Assembly (NCBI GenBank): GCA_963930645.1
Contig: OZ005661.1
Span: forward strand, 195,337,532 to 195,401,531
Direction of reading: 5' to 3'
Source: Salticus scenicus
Taxonomy: Eukaryota > Arthropoda > Arachnida > Araneae > Salticidae
Length of the DNA: 64,000 nucleotides
Part shown: positions 21,420 to 32,966 of the stretch, one piece after another
Numbering within the stretch: position 1 is the stretch's first letter
Layout of the letters: every line of letters starts with the position of its first letter
Program-made: the position numbers and the translations under genes
The notes under the pieces: model-generated
Told to the model about the DNA's origin: nothing
The model's input: only the letters and a program-made list of their open reading frames with translations
The model's database searches: none

Positions 21420-21638
21420 CAGTATATCCCCACAGCTGAATTTGGCGATTTTTCTTTGGCGCCGTTTTGAACGATAACGATGTCGCTCTGGACTGTTTGT
21501 GATATAATATGGCAGCCTATATGTTGTTTATTTTGGATTTATTATTTTATGTTTTTGATTTATGATTTAGATTATCATTTATGATTTAGCCATAATCGCC
21601 AACAAAAAATCACCAAATATCGTTGTGGGGATATACTG
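21420..21638. mobile_element. Palindromic MITE, copy 2
   Basis: CAGTATATCCCCACAGCTGA and TCGTTGTGGGGATATACTG are inverted; the internal 'GAACGATAACGATGTCGCTC' matches copy 1. Only 67 bp separate the two copies, and the TIRs are less perfect, suggesting an older insertion or gene conversion-free divergence. Confidence 0.8.
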
Positions 21639-22737
21639 ATTAATATATTACTGAAAATATTAATATATTTTAACGAAGTGGTGAGAAGATTCTGAGTATG
21701 TTAAAATTTTAATAGTAAATTCAAGTTAATCTAGAAGGAAAGCACTGAGGATTAAGATAAGAAAATTGCAAGATTTTACGATCGCATTTTCAGCAATATA
21801 TATGAGTCAAAATTTAATGCAAAATACATATATAAATCACAAATTTAATCAGGAACGTTAAATTGGTAAGTTATTAAAGAAAAAGTAAAGAAAAATAAGA
21901 GAAATAATTAACTAAAGTTTCGAATATCGATCATATAGATTAGCGTTACAAAACAAATAAACAGACTTAAACTCTTCCAGACTTTTAAATAAATTTTAAA
22001 TTAACTTTTAAAATTTAATGTTAAATTAAACAGACTTTTAAATAAGTTTTAAAATATTGAAATAATTACTTTTTATTTAGAACGTTATGTATAGATCACA
22101 AATTTCTTAAAGAAAACGAAGTGATACAGATTAGAATAATGCAACAAAAATTGAAAAAGCAAGGTTATGTCGTAAATAAATTTTTAACACACGTGTCACG
22201 TGAAATAAATTGTAGCATATACATAATGTAACTGACATAAGATATTAACATGTTGCAGCGGAATAAATTTCATATCTATCATCCTTGGCGGAAAAAAAAT
22301 AATATCGCCAAATTATCTGGCGCACTCATTTAATTCCTTTCAAAAATCATGGTTATTTTAACAACTTATATTAAGAGAGTAATGAATAATATGAAACAAT
22401 ATTTCGCACAATACATATTACGAAAATATACATCTAGCTTGTATATTTTCCTGTTACGTTTCTGATCGCCAAATACGAAAAACTCCAAGGACGACAGATC
22501 TTTGAAATTTAAAATTAAAATTTTGTCAATTTGACAGCAAAATAACTCAATCTAACGTATGCACATGATAAATAATACATATCTATACAAAAATATGGAG
22601 ATTAAAATCCGGAAATAATTTTCCTCGTTTTTTAATAATTTTTTATAAAAAATACAATGGGTGATTAACATAAGAAATCTTTTTCTTGATTTCACAGGCG
22701 GTCAGTGACGTCACACTTCGCTTGTGTATAACTACAT

Positions 22738-23555
22738 ACTTTATCAATGCGAATAAAATCTTTAAATTGATTATGACGTCAATTTTCGTAAGATGAATAA
22801 TTTAACTTTTTACAATTTTTTAACGTTCACGTTTGATTAAATGTATTTACTTTTATGTCGAAAGAAAATGAACTCGTATTTTTTCTTTTTGGCAACAATT
22901 AAACTTATGGAACTCACAGATATTTTGGAGCAACTTTAACAAAGGTCTATAATTAACAAATAATTGCAATAAAACAATATTGTGACAATAAACTGAGATA
23001 AAAACTATCCTATCTCTCAAGTTGGACCAAACTGCACACAGTGTGCAAAATTTCATTAAAATCGGTTCATTAGTTTATGAGTTTATCGCGGACAAACATC
23101 GTGACACGTAATTTTTATATATATACAGATATCTATGATAGAACTACATTAGCACTTTATCAATGTGTATAAAATCTTTAAATTGATTATGACGTCAATT
23201 TTCGTGAGATGCGTAATGTAATTTAACTTTTTATAATTTTTTAACGTTCACGTTTGATTAAATGTATTTATTTTTATGTCGAAAGAAAATGAACTCGTTT
23301 TTTTTTTTTTTTTTTTTTTTTGCAACAATTAAATTAATGGAACTCACAGATATTTTGGAGCAACTTTAATAAAGGTCTATAATTAACAAATAATTGCAAT
23401 AAAACAATATTGTGACAATAAATTGAAATAAAAACTATCCTATGTCTCAAGTTGGACCAAACTGCACACAGTGTGCAAAATTTCATTAAAATCGGTTCCT
23501 TAGTTTAGGAGTTTATCCCGGACAAACATCGTGACACGTAATTTTTATATATATA
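22738..23555 (+). repeat. ~416-bp tandem duplication of the element's 3' end
   Basis: ACTTTATCAATG begins at 22738 and 23154, and both copies run through 'ATTGATTATGACGTCAATTT', 'GAACTCACAGATATTTTGG' and 'GGACAAACATCGTGACACG'. They differ at few sites and in a T-run (23298-23320). Confidence 0.9.
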
Positions 23556-23559
23556 TACA

Positions 23560-23772
23560 AATATATATTTGTGACCCAGTATATTAATGAAAATTACATA
23601 TTTTTGTTTATTATGCTATTCAAATCAACTATATATATATATATTGTTTATCATCGTCTCCTCATGCACCACAGAGTACAGAATGAGCAGAACTATTATA
23701 CTGAATCATCTATTAAAAATAAAACTATGTAACAGAAATACATCTGTAAATTTAAACAACATTTCTTTTAAT

Positions 23773-23809
<37 letters not shown>

Positions 23810-23913
23810 ACGTTTTGAAAAATTATTAAAAAGAGAGAGAGAGAGAGATAAATGAAACTTTTTTTCGCAAAACAACAAAAAATATTTAATATTTTACTAA
23901 TAAACAAATCATA

Positions 23914-23969
<56 letters not shown>

Positions 23970-24310
23970 GAGACTACTTCATATTCCAGACTTCTTAGAG
24001 AAAAAATGAGACTCATTATTAAACAGACCATTTCAAGAAAACATATTTGTATCTTTTTATTTATTTTTTTTTTCTTTAAATTAATTTTCTTCATTTTTTA
24101 TTTTAATAACAATTATTTTTTTTCTCAAAATCACATTTAATGGTATATTTTTATATTTTATAAATATAAACAATATATATATATATTTACACGTCCAAAA
24201 TCCTATAGAACTTTCCCTTTTTTATTGAAGCTTCTTTTTCTATTATTTTTTTCTAGGACACGTATAAAAAAGGATACCAATTTATACATTTTATGAATAT
24301 ATTTTGTTTT
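23560..24310. other. AT-rich DNA with A-run and GATA/GA/G tract
   Basis: An A-run at 23777-23808; a GATA then GA then G tract at about 23917-23970; T-rich DNA around 24050-24125. No gene seen. Confidence 0.6.
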
Positions 24311-24313
24311 TTT

Positions 24314-26440
24314 AACCGACTTCAAAAACAGAAGGAAGGTTCTCAATTCAAACCGCATGTTTTTTTTTTTTTGTTAGCTCATAACTTCTGAACGGATTCT
24401 CCGATTTTGATACTTTTTGTTTCGTTAAAAAGGTCTTGGTCTGAAATAGGTCCCATTGTAATATCTTTACAATCTAAAGAAAATACAGGGTGCCCGAAAA
24501 AATCACTCCCAATTCTTTTAATTGATAAACGGCTGCAGCTCTAGAGTTAAAAATGGTATGTAAGTATAGCAAAGTGGCCATGCAGTGCAAGGTTAAACCG
24601 CTTTCAGCACCACCTGGTGGTAAATAGCGGAGTTAGTGTCCCTATGTTGAAAACGGTTCTAGAGAAAAAAGTGAATTACAAAGTTGAAGATTATCATCGA
24701 TTTAGTACAAAAAGATAGTTTAGACATTCCTGCTAGCGTTCCTATCTTGGAAACGGTCGAAGACAGGGGGAAAAGTGAATTATAAAATTGCAGAGCATCA
24801 TCGATTTAGTACGAAAAGATAGTTTAGACTTTCATGCTAAAAATACAATGCTAAAAATGTGCATTTGTTTGTTCGCAATTTCTTACACTATGCACACTTG
24901 AGCTACATTGCACACGTTGTAGCGTAGCTGGTCAGACTTACGTTATATAGTTCAAAATACGATTACTTGATAATTTTTGTTTTGTTGTAAAGATCTTGGT
25001 CTGAAGTTTGTCCCATTGCAATATCTTTACAGTCTAAAGAAAATAAAACATCATCTGGTGAAAAACAGCGGAATTAGCACTCCTATCTCAAAAACGGTTC
25101 AAGATGGGAGAAAAGTTAATTACGAACATGTAGAGCATCATCAATTTACTACAAAAAGACAGTATTTAGACATTATTGCTAAAAATAGAAAGCTTAAAAC
25201 GTGCAGTTGTTTGTTCGCAATTTCCAATACTGTACACACTTGAACTACGTTGCATACTTTGCAGCGTACTGGATGACACGTATACTTTGAGGTTCAAAGT
25301 ACTGTTACTATAAGCGGTCACATCCATTAGCGCAAAGTCGTTTTCAACCAACTTCAGAAAGGAGGGTGTTCTTAATTCGAGCTATGTGTTGTTGTTGGTG
25401 TTTGTAAGCTTATAACTTCGTAAGAGATGCTCTAATTAACCGACTTCAAAAAGGAGGAGGTTCTCAATTCAAAGCGTATGTTTTTTTTTTGTTTTTGGTT
25501 GTTAGCTCTTAACTTCTGAACGGGTGATCCGATTTTGATAATTTTTGTTTTATTGTAAAGGTCTTAGTCTGAAATACATCCCATTGTAATATCTTTACGA
25601 TCAATCGGAAATACAGGGTGCCCCAAAAAGTCAGTCTTAACTCTTTTAAGTGCTGAACAGCTGCTGCCTAGTCATAAAAAAGGTATGTAGGTATAGTAAA
25701 GTGGAGATGTGCTGCGCGATTCAAACGCCTACTGCGCCAGCTGGTGGACAACAGTGGAGTTAGCGTCCCTATCTCGGAAACGGTTCAAAACAGGGAAAAA
25801 AGTGAATTTTAAAATTACAGAGCATCATCGATTTAGTACGAAAAAATAGTTAAAACATTAATGCTAAAAACAGAACGCTTAAAACAATGCATTTGTTTGT
25901 TCACAATTTCCTATTTTGTGCACACTTGAACGACATTGCATATGTTGTAACGTAGCGGGTGACATTTACGCTATGTAAAATTCAATGTATGGTTATTGTA
26001 AGCGGTCACATCGATTAACGCATAGACATTTTAAACCGACTTCATACAGGAAGAGGTTCTCAATACAAACCATGTTTCTTATTGTTGTTGTTGTTGAAAT
26101 TTGTTAGCTTTTAACTTCGTAAGAGATGATTTAATTTTAATACTTTTTTTGCTGTAATGATCTTGGCCTGAAATAGGTTTCATTATGATTTCATTAAGAT
26201 ATAAACAAATTACAGGATACTCAGAAAAGTCCGTTCTCACTCTAACTGCTGAACGCATGCAGGTACACTGGTAAAAGCAGTATGTAAGTATCGATGTTGA
26301 AGCTTCTGTCCGTCAGCTGCAATGCATACTTTGCTCTTTGTTTGAACTTTACGCTGCGCAATTTCCAGCGCACCGGGTGACACGTATTCACTGTAAAGTT
26401 CAATATATATGCCTAATAATTTTTCGTTTCGAATACAGCG
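24314..26440 (+). repeat. Tandem 'AACCGACTTC' repeats
   Basis: Units start at 24314, 25437 and 26033, with a partial start at 25334. Each has AACCGACTTCA, an AGGTTCTCAATTC block, a T- or TTG-rich stretch, 'TAACTTCTGAACGG..GATCCGATTTTGATA', and, in the first two, TACAGGGTGCCC followed by 'AACGGTTCAAGA'-type segments. The AACCGACTTC...GGTTCTCAATTC wording is a widespread insect repeat of unknown class. Units differ in length through internal loss. Confidence 0.7.
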
Positions 26441-26802
26441 TATCCGTTCTTTACATTTCTAAAGACTTTTTAACTTAACGTATGTTCATTCGATAGATAG
26501 TTTTCTGCTCATATCTGATAAAGGCAAGAAAAGTGACACAACTTAAAAATGCAGATTTAGAGAAAAATCAACTTAAATATAACTTGACTAGAATAAAACT
26601 GGCACAACACTCTCTTGAGTAGATAACTTTCTAAATGGAGATGTAATTTTTTGTTCACATTGGGCGCATTTCATGTATTTTTCAGTGACCTAAACTATTT
26701 TTTGTGTTATGTCACTTTTCTTGGAAGTTGTGATTTGTGAAGCTGTCGTCGAACGTCTTTTGCTGTTCTGCTATATGAATAAGTTTTCACTGAAAAGAGA
26801 AA

Positions 26803-27710
26803 AATAAAATATTTTTGTAAAAAAAATAGAACCGACTCCAAAAAGCAACTACTATTCAAATAACTAAAAAAAAAAAAAAGAAAAAGAAAAAGAAAAAGGT
26901 ATGAAATGAAACTGCAGATAGCGCCTAAATATATAAAATAATTTCCTTCGCCAAAGAACCTATAACCCTACAATTAATCATAACTTTTGAAGTTTGCGCA
27001 AAATTAAATAAAAATGTATAACTTTATTCAATACAAAATCAAATCCTATTCAATATACACATCTCACATTGTCACCTGCAAAACGCAGCGGAAAACTACT
27101 TTGATTCAAGAAAACAAATAAGATTTCGTAAGCAGCAAAAGTTGGCGAAGATGCTGGTATCATACGTCCTTGGTGAAAGAAAAATCGCAAAATTATCTGG
27201 CAAACATATTTAATTTTTTTGGGATATCGTGATTGTTTTGATAAGGTATATTAAGAGAGTAATCAAGATTATGAAACAATACATCGTACAATACAATATT
27301 ATGAAAATATACATCTTACGTGTATACATCTTACAAATATACATAGCCAAATCCAAAAGCCACCAAGGATGATAGTTATCAAAGTTATACCAAATTTTCA
27401 AAGGAAACTCTAACTTCGTAGAAACATAAATACCGCATGGTAAAGAATGTTTACTGTTCTATGTAGATGCTACTAATGGATCAATTGTATATAGTGATAA
27501 AATAATAAAGGAAACATGAAAATGGATCATTCGAGACAACAGCATTTGTTGCTACCGATCTAAAAAAAGAACCTTTAAAAACGAATTTAATTTTATTTAA
27601 TTTTGCGCCGACTTCAAAAGTTATGATTAATTGTAGTGTTATAGGTTCTTTGGCGAAGGAAATTATTTTTTATATTTAGGCGCAATCTACAGTTTTATTT
27701 CATACCTTTT

Positions 27711-27744
<34 letters not shown>

Positions 27745-27804
27745 TTGTTTGAATAGTAGTTGCTTTTTGGAGTCGGTTCTATTTTTTTTACAAAAAGATT
27801 TTAT
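26803..27804. mobile_element. Fold-back element with ~215-bp inverted arms
   Basis: The left arm (26803-27016) and right arm (27589-27804) are near-identical in inverse, for example GAACCGACTCCAAAAAGCAA against TTGCTTTTTGGAGTCGGTTC, and share 'CCTTCGCCAAAGAACC'. A-rich tracts inside each arm differ in length. The 570-bp centre includes DNA similar to 22240-22520. The arm tip resembles the AACCGACTTC repeats next to it. Confidence 0.85.
27130..27420 (+). repeat. Dispersed copy of 22240-22520
   Basis: Shares AAATTATCTGGC, 'TATATTAAGAGAGTAAT', 'ATGAAACAATA' and 'GAAAATATACATCT' in the same order with the long element at 21.1-23.1 kb. Confidence 0.7.
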
Positions 27805-28556
27805 TCAGAAATGTAATTACTTTCATATTTTTTAGTTATAATCAAGATTCATTTAAACTTTAAAATGAATTATGAGTAATATAATCTGTCAACATTTAAA
27901 AAAAATGTTTGAAAGAAGAAACTGGAATTAAAATATAAATAATAGATTAGCAAACTTAATAAACTCGGTTTTTTTTTTTTTTTTTTTTTAAATTACACTT
28001 TCGCTTTTCACAGTTTAATAATGATTTAGTGTTAATAAATATTACGGACATTCGCAAATTTACAAAAATAAATAAATGTAAACTGAGTAAGAAAAGTGCA
28101 AGATAATTCTAAAATTATAATCATTTTAATTGAGGCACAAGTGCAAAATGGAAATAGCAACACAAAATTTTGGCTGCAGAAATACACAAAATTCGAATGA
28201 AAAGAAAGCCAATATGTACTTTATGTATGGGGCTGAAAACGTCAATATTGTAGGAGTGGTAAGGCTTTACTAGTGGCGATTTCCATTCTAAACAAGGTAC
28301 TACCCGATCACAGAGTATTTTATCATTTGCGCAGGAAAATTTTGGAGTTGGGAATGTTCCTCTACGAGATGCATACATGATACAGTTTCAACACAGAGTG
28401 GGAGAACGATTAGTCGTATACAGATAATCTTTAAGGCAGTGGATATAATTTCCCTGTTATAAAGTTGCATAGATCAGGAAAATGCAAAAAAATCTTCCAA
28501 CGTGAGATTGATTAGCGCCGTTTGCCGAAGACTATTGCATATAATGGTTTCACATT
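27805..28556. other. Unassigned DNA
   Basis: T-run at 27969-27989. The 28121-28440 stretch is less AT-rich than its surroundings and may be an eroded coding remnant, but no family was recognised in any frame. Confidence 0.4.
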
Positions 28557-28937
28557 TTAAGGTGCCTGCTGACCGTCAGAGGTGATTATTTTTAATAATT
28601 GAAAAATTGCCTATTTATGTGCATTATATGATAGAATATAGTAAAAAACAGTGAATAACCTGAAAAAAAATATGCTAATTTTAAAATATTTTGATATTTA
28701 GGCTCAAAATATGCATAAAATTTGCGGAAAAAAAAAAAAAAAACTTTTACAAAACATCATAAGTCAAATTTAAATAAATATATTTTTATTATGTAAATTT
28801 TATTTAGATTATTAAAAGGTCCTTAAGGGAGCTGCTCTAAAAACTATAACCATATTATTTAATGTTTTAGAGACGATAACATTTCTACATGATGAAAAAA
28901 AAACAGGAATATACATGGCAATTCATAATTTCTATCA

Positions 28938-28975
<38 letters not shown>

Positions 28976-29224
28976 TAATAATTTAGCTAGATTCATTGTC
29001 GTAGTTCAATCCCTAAAACAACTCCTCTAGAGTATTTTATCAAAGTTTCATACCGTTTCAATAATAAGTTTTGGAGTTTTGATGTTTTGGGATAAAGCAA
29101 TATGCTAACAATCTCATTTTGAGAATAAGTAGAAAACAAATTTAAAAACAAGATTTTATCTATTAAACAAAAAATAATTTTAATAAGTTCCTGATTTTTT
29201 TTCGAAGCTTTTTATTTTCTTTTT

Positions 29225-29259
29225 ACTTCCATTACCCTACTACCGTAGGTAATGGAAGT
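29225..29259 (+). other. F2 head hairpin
   Basis: ACTTCCATTACC (29225-29236) pairs perfectly with GGTAATGGAAGT (29248-29259), an 11-nt loop between. GGTAATGGAAGT recurs in direct orientation at 30012-30023. Confidence 0.9.
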
Positions 29260-29502
29260 ATTGTATTCGGTCTGAAAATTCGATATCGGGTTTTCACCTG
29301 ATTTACACGTTTTAAGGTCCCCTGAGTCCAAAAAAGTGGTTTTTGGCAATTGGTCAGTGTGTATGTATGTGTGTGTGTATGTATGTGGAGAATCTTCTGG
29401 CTATTATAGCTCAAAAACTAATAAAGATAGAGCTACGAAACTTTAGAATTGAAATACGTCTGGTGTACAGATGAAATTTCCAAATTTCGGTGAAAATTGA
29501 AA

Positions 29503-30000
29503 AACCGGAAGTGGGACATCGGAAACCGGAAGTGGGACCGTAAGTCCGTATCTCAAAAACGGCTCTAACGATTTTCTTCAAACTTGCTATATAAACACTC
29601 TATTAGATGTCCTTTCGAATGATATAGTTGGTTAGTTCAGAAAAATTGATAGGCGTCCTGTATAAATAGCTCAATTTCAGGCCTCCCAAGGGCGTTCCTT
29701 TAAAAACGGTTGTACGGATTTTTTTCAAACTCGCCATTTTAATTCACTTTTAAATATGCTTTTGTATGTAATTATTGTTTTCCTGTCAATAATTGAGTTT
29801 AACCGGAAGTGGGACATCGGAAACCGGAAGTGGGACCGTAAGTCCGTAACTCAAAAACGGCTCTAACGATTTCCTTCAAATTTGCTATATAAACACTCTA
29901 TTAGATGTCCTTTTGAATGATATAGTTGGTTAGTTCAGGAAAATTGATAGGCGTCCTGTATAAATAGCTCAATTTCAGGTCTCCCAAGGGCTTATAATGT
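29503..30000 (+). repeat. ~298-bp internal direct repeat of F2
   Basis: AACCGGAAGTGGGACATCGG starts at 29503 and 29801, and both run through 'AACGGCTCTAACGATTT', 'TATAAACACTCTATTAGATG' and 'GATAGGCGTCCTGTATAAAT'. The first is 298 bp, with few differences. Confidence 0.9.
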
Positions 30001-30254
30001 GTGTAGTACTGGGTAATGGAAGTCGTGTGGCTGTTACACACCAGATTTTTTAAATTCATTTTATATTCAGAACAAATTTTGATGCTTATATTGAGTAAAA
30101 TATTTATGTAAACAAACATTTAAGGGTCTATTCCGGTCACTTCCGATTTCAAAAACTGGCGAGTGACTAATATTAAAATGCCTGTAACTCAAGTTCTAAG
30201 CAAGATAGAAACAAAATTCGAACTGATTTAGAAAGATAAAATATCAGGCTTTAA

Positions 30255-30470
30255 CCCTTTAAGCGTTAAGCCCGTCTTTTTCTGTCATGCATAGTCAAAA
30301 TAAAAGGCTGCTGTGGCTAAATTTTGATATATATGCTGCTTTTTTCGAGAAAATATGATTAATAAACATGTGTACTATATAATATTAAATTCTCATTTTT
30401 GTACTGTGCATAATATTAATTCTATGAATCATTAAACAGGTATACCAAAAAACGGCTAACGCTGAAAGGG
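30255..30470. mobile_element. piggyBac-like MITE
   Basis: TTAA|CCCTTTAAGCGTTAAGCC at the left and GGCTAACGCTGAAAGGG|TTAA at the right. The CCCTTT TIR with TTAA duplication is typical of piggyBac MITEs. No coding frame. Confidence 0.85.
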
Positions 30471-30544
30471 TTAATACTAACCCAAAAATTGAAAATCGGA
30501 GTTTTGACCGAAAATTGCGTTTCAAAGGTATGCAGGCACCTTAA

Positions 30545-30989
30545 AGTTTTCAATAATAAATGTCATTTGTCTGTTTGACATTTATTATTCATCATTATTT
30601 TATAGTCCATATTTTCCATGCAGGAATCCTTTCGCGGCTTGACATTTACTTTTGCACTGCGCATTGTATGATGACTATTGGTTTTGTTACACTTTATATA
30701 TATAAAAACGTTATGATGTAAGTCAAAACATATAAATTCATCTGAAATAGAATAATGATAAATTCAAATAACAAAAATAATAATAACAAATTAAATTGTT
30801 TAATACATATATATTCCTTTCGGGATCAGTTACTGGACTTGTATATATATATATATACAATGTATACAATATGTATATATATAGGGGAGACTGGGGCACA
30901 GTGGACCACCCCTATTTAAATCTCTTAATATTTAACTCGTTTAGTTTACATTGATACTCATAGATGGCAGCATGGTACTAATTGTATAT
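30545..30989. other. Unassigned DNA with TA/GTATA tracts
   Basis: Small palindrome-like ATGTCATTTG..GACATTTATTATTCAT and a TA-rich tract at 30841-30882. Nothing coding seen. Confidence 0.45.
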
Positions 30990-31009
30990 GTTACCGCTAA
31001 AGTGCAGAA

Positions 31010-31150
31010 ATCAGTTAATCTGCAGATTAGCTAGGTAATCTGCACATTAACTAGGGTGATCCGTTAAAGTGAGGAAAATTGTTTCATTTCTCAAATTGCC
31101 TAGGTAATATGCGAATTACCTAGATAATCTGCACATTTCCTACTAGGCAC
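31010..31150. repeat. Left palindromic iterons
   Basis: AATCTGCAGATTA, CTAGGTAATCTG, TTAACTAGGG, GCCTAGGTAATATG and ATTACCTAGATAATCTG follow at short intervals. Confidence 0.8.
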
Positions 31151-31773
31151 TGGTTAAAGTGAAAATAAGATCTCTGGTGGTATAATTTTATAGCACGCTG
31201 TGTTGTATTTGCTTTTTTCATTCGGGAAAAAAAAAAAAAAAAGATTAGTTTTCTTTTCTTTTCTTTCATTCTTTACTTATTTTAATCTGTATGTGTTTTA
31301 ATTTTTATGTGTTTTAAAGTTATATTTCTTTTATTTATTTCATCTTTTTTATTCTGTCAATATAAGTTTGAAGATATTATGCATTTTTAATATGAAATAT
31401 AATATCTTTAATAGCTTTCAATAAAGTCTGTTTTATAAATGAATGTTAGAATTGTAATACAGTAACGATTTCTTTTCAAATAAAAATATTTAACAATTTA
31501 AATTACAAAAAAAAAAAAAAAAGTTTTATTAACAACTTATATTGCTATTACTATATTTTTAAAAAAGTTATGCACCAATTTTTAATTCGCTAAAGAAATA
31601 TTAAATTAGACAATTCAGAAGCATTATTTAAGAAGTACTTCAAATAATTAAAACTGCTTTAATAATTTTTAGAACGCATGAAAATGAAAATGACTGTTTT
31701 CCAATGCTTTATTAAACTATATTTTGCAGCATACATTTATCTATACAAGTTTAGGAAATCGATTAATTTTACA

Positions 31774-31806
<33 letters not shown>

Positions 31807-32554
31807 TTATTAACATATTTTATGTGATAAACTACAACGAAATTATTTGAAAAAGCGAACAAAATTAAAAATAAAAATATAATCATGATATATAAAACAT
31901 ATAAAGGAAACTTGAAATTGAAAGAAACAAAAAAGAAAATTTGTAATGAAATGCTAAAAAATGCATAAAAATTTCATATTAAGTATTTATTGAATAATGC
32001 CATAATATTGAATGCTATATTTTCCAGAGTTAAAAAATAATACATGTGTTCTTTTTTTCAGTAAGTAATAGTAATTTAAATCAATTTTAAAATAAAGTAG
32101 TTTTAAAAAGTTGTGGTTTAATAGTTTTATTTCGGGAGAAAATAATTACTGTGCTGTAAATTTAAGATTCATAATTTAAAACGAAGTTTCACGAGAGAGA
32201 GCTTTTAATTAAGATTATATTTCATTAATAAAATGCAGACCCTTATCAAACTTATATTGACAGAATTAAAAAAGAGAAGAAATAAACTCAAAACAATTAT
32301 AACTTACTTGTACTTTAAAATTTGTGTTGGTCATAATAAGAAATATAATGTCATAGCTTCGATGATCCACGTTTTGTGCTTACTGTTTATCACAGCGGAG
32401 AGTAAGGGATAAAAGTTTCGGTTTGTGTTTGAAGGTCAATCGCGTCACTGACTAATCTGGGATTCGCGTATCTGTATCACATGACTATTTGACGTCATAG
32501 TGAATGTAAAAAAAACTAAGGCTCGAAACAAACATTTGAACTTTAACGACACAG

Positions 32555-32680
32555 AAGCCGTTAATCTGCAGATTACCTAGTTAAAATGCGGAAAACTCTT
32601 TATTCCGCACTTTAACGGGTCATTTTAGTTAATCTGCAGATTAGCTAGGTAATCTTCAGATTAACGGGTTTCGCGCTTTA
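32555..32680. repeat. Right palindromic iterons
   Basis: GTTAATCTGCAGATTACCTA, AGTTAATCTGCAGATTAGCT and CTTCAGATTAACGG with CGCACTTTAACGGG between them. Confidence 0.8.
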
Positions 32681-32966
32681 ACGGTAACATTTACATAAAA
32701 AAAAACACATAGTAAATGCTAATGTAGCCGTTTTATGCAATTTTTATGTTTTGTGCAGCTCAAAGTAATTAATTTTATCAGGATTGAACTATTAAAAAAG
32801 TTTTAAAGTTTTAAAATGAAACTCGATGGATAAAAATGAGAAAAGTTTTAAAATGAAACCCGAAATATACAAAACTCGGCCAGATGCTGATGCGTGCCAA
32901 TAGATCAAAGTTTGTTAAAGAAATCATTTTTAAATTCATGAAATCAATGAAGATAGTGAATCAACG

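Larger units (their letters stand above)
21118..23128 (+). mobile_element. Long non-coding repeat (ACTAGCAGACCCGGCC start)
   Basis: Starts CTAGCAGACCCGGCCACGCG after a TA tract and ends 'AAAATCGGTTCATTAGTTTA' then TTTATCGCGGACAAACATCG and a TATATA tail. Start and end wordings of this kind are common to dispersed arthropod repeats; I cannot fix the class. Two palindromic MITEs lie inside. The 22240-22520 part is repeated near 27130-27420. No protein recognised. Confidence 0.6.
29225..30047 (+). repeat. F2 repeat, full copy
   Basis: Order: head hairpin; core TTTACACGTTTTAAGGTCCC with CTGAGTCC; TGTGTATG microsatellite (29357-29385); ATAGCTCAAAAACTAAT; two ~298-bp internal repeats; then a tail GGGTAATGGAAGT (30011-30023), a GTGTG...CACAC hairpin (30025-30041) and CAGATTTT. 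No coding frame recognised. A truncated minus-strand copy is at 49555-50040. Confidence 0.8.
28561..30540. mobile_element. TTAA-flanked element (GGTGCCTGC ends)
   Basis: TTAA|GGTGCCTGC at the left and GCAGGCACC|TTAA at the right. TTAA duplications are the rule for piggyBac-type transposition; the short 9-bp TIR and lack of a transposase suggest a non-autonomous relative. It contains an AAT tract (28940-28982), an F2 repeat (29225-30047) and a nested TTAA MITE (30255-30470). Confidence 0.55.
30990..32688. mobile_element. TIR element with palindromic iterons
   Basis: GTTACCGCTAAAGTGC at the left pairs with the inverted right end GCGCTTTAACGGTAAC; the imperfect TIRs run about 85 bp through AATCTGCAGATTA and GACCCGTTAAAGTG. 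The subterminal regions hold repeated short palindromes. The interior is A/T-rich with A-runs near 31228, 31508 and 31776 and encodes nothing recognised. A single terminus of the same family is found at 11695-11928. Confidence 0.75.

Noticed and set aside
28121..28440. Possible coding remnant (85-codon minus frame and plus-strand fragments)
   Set aside because: Composition hints at old coding DNA, but no motif or family could be recognised in any frame.
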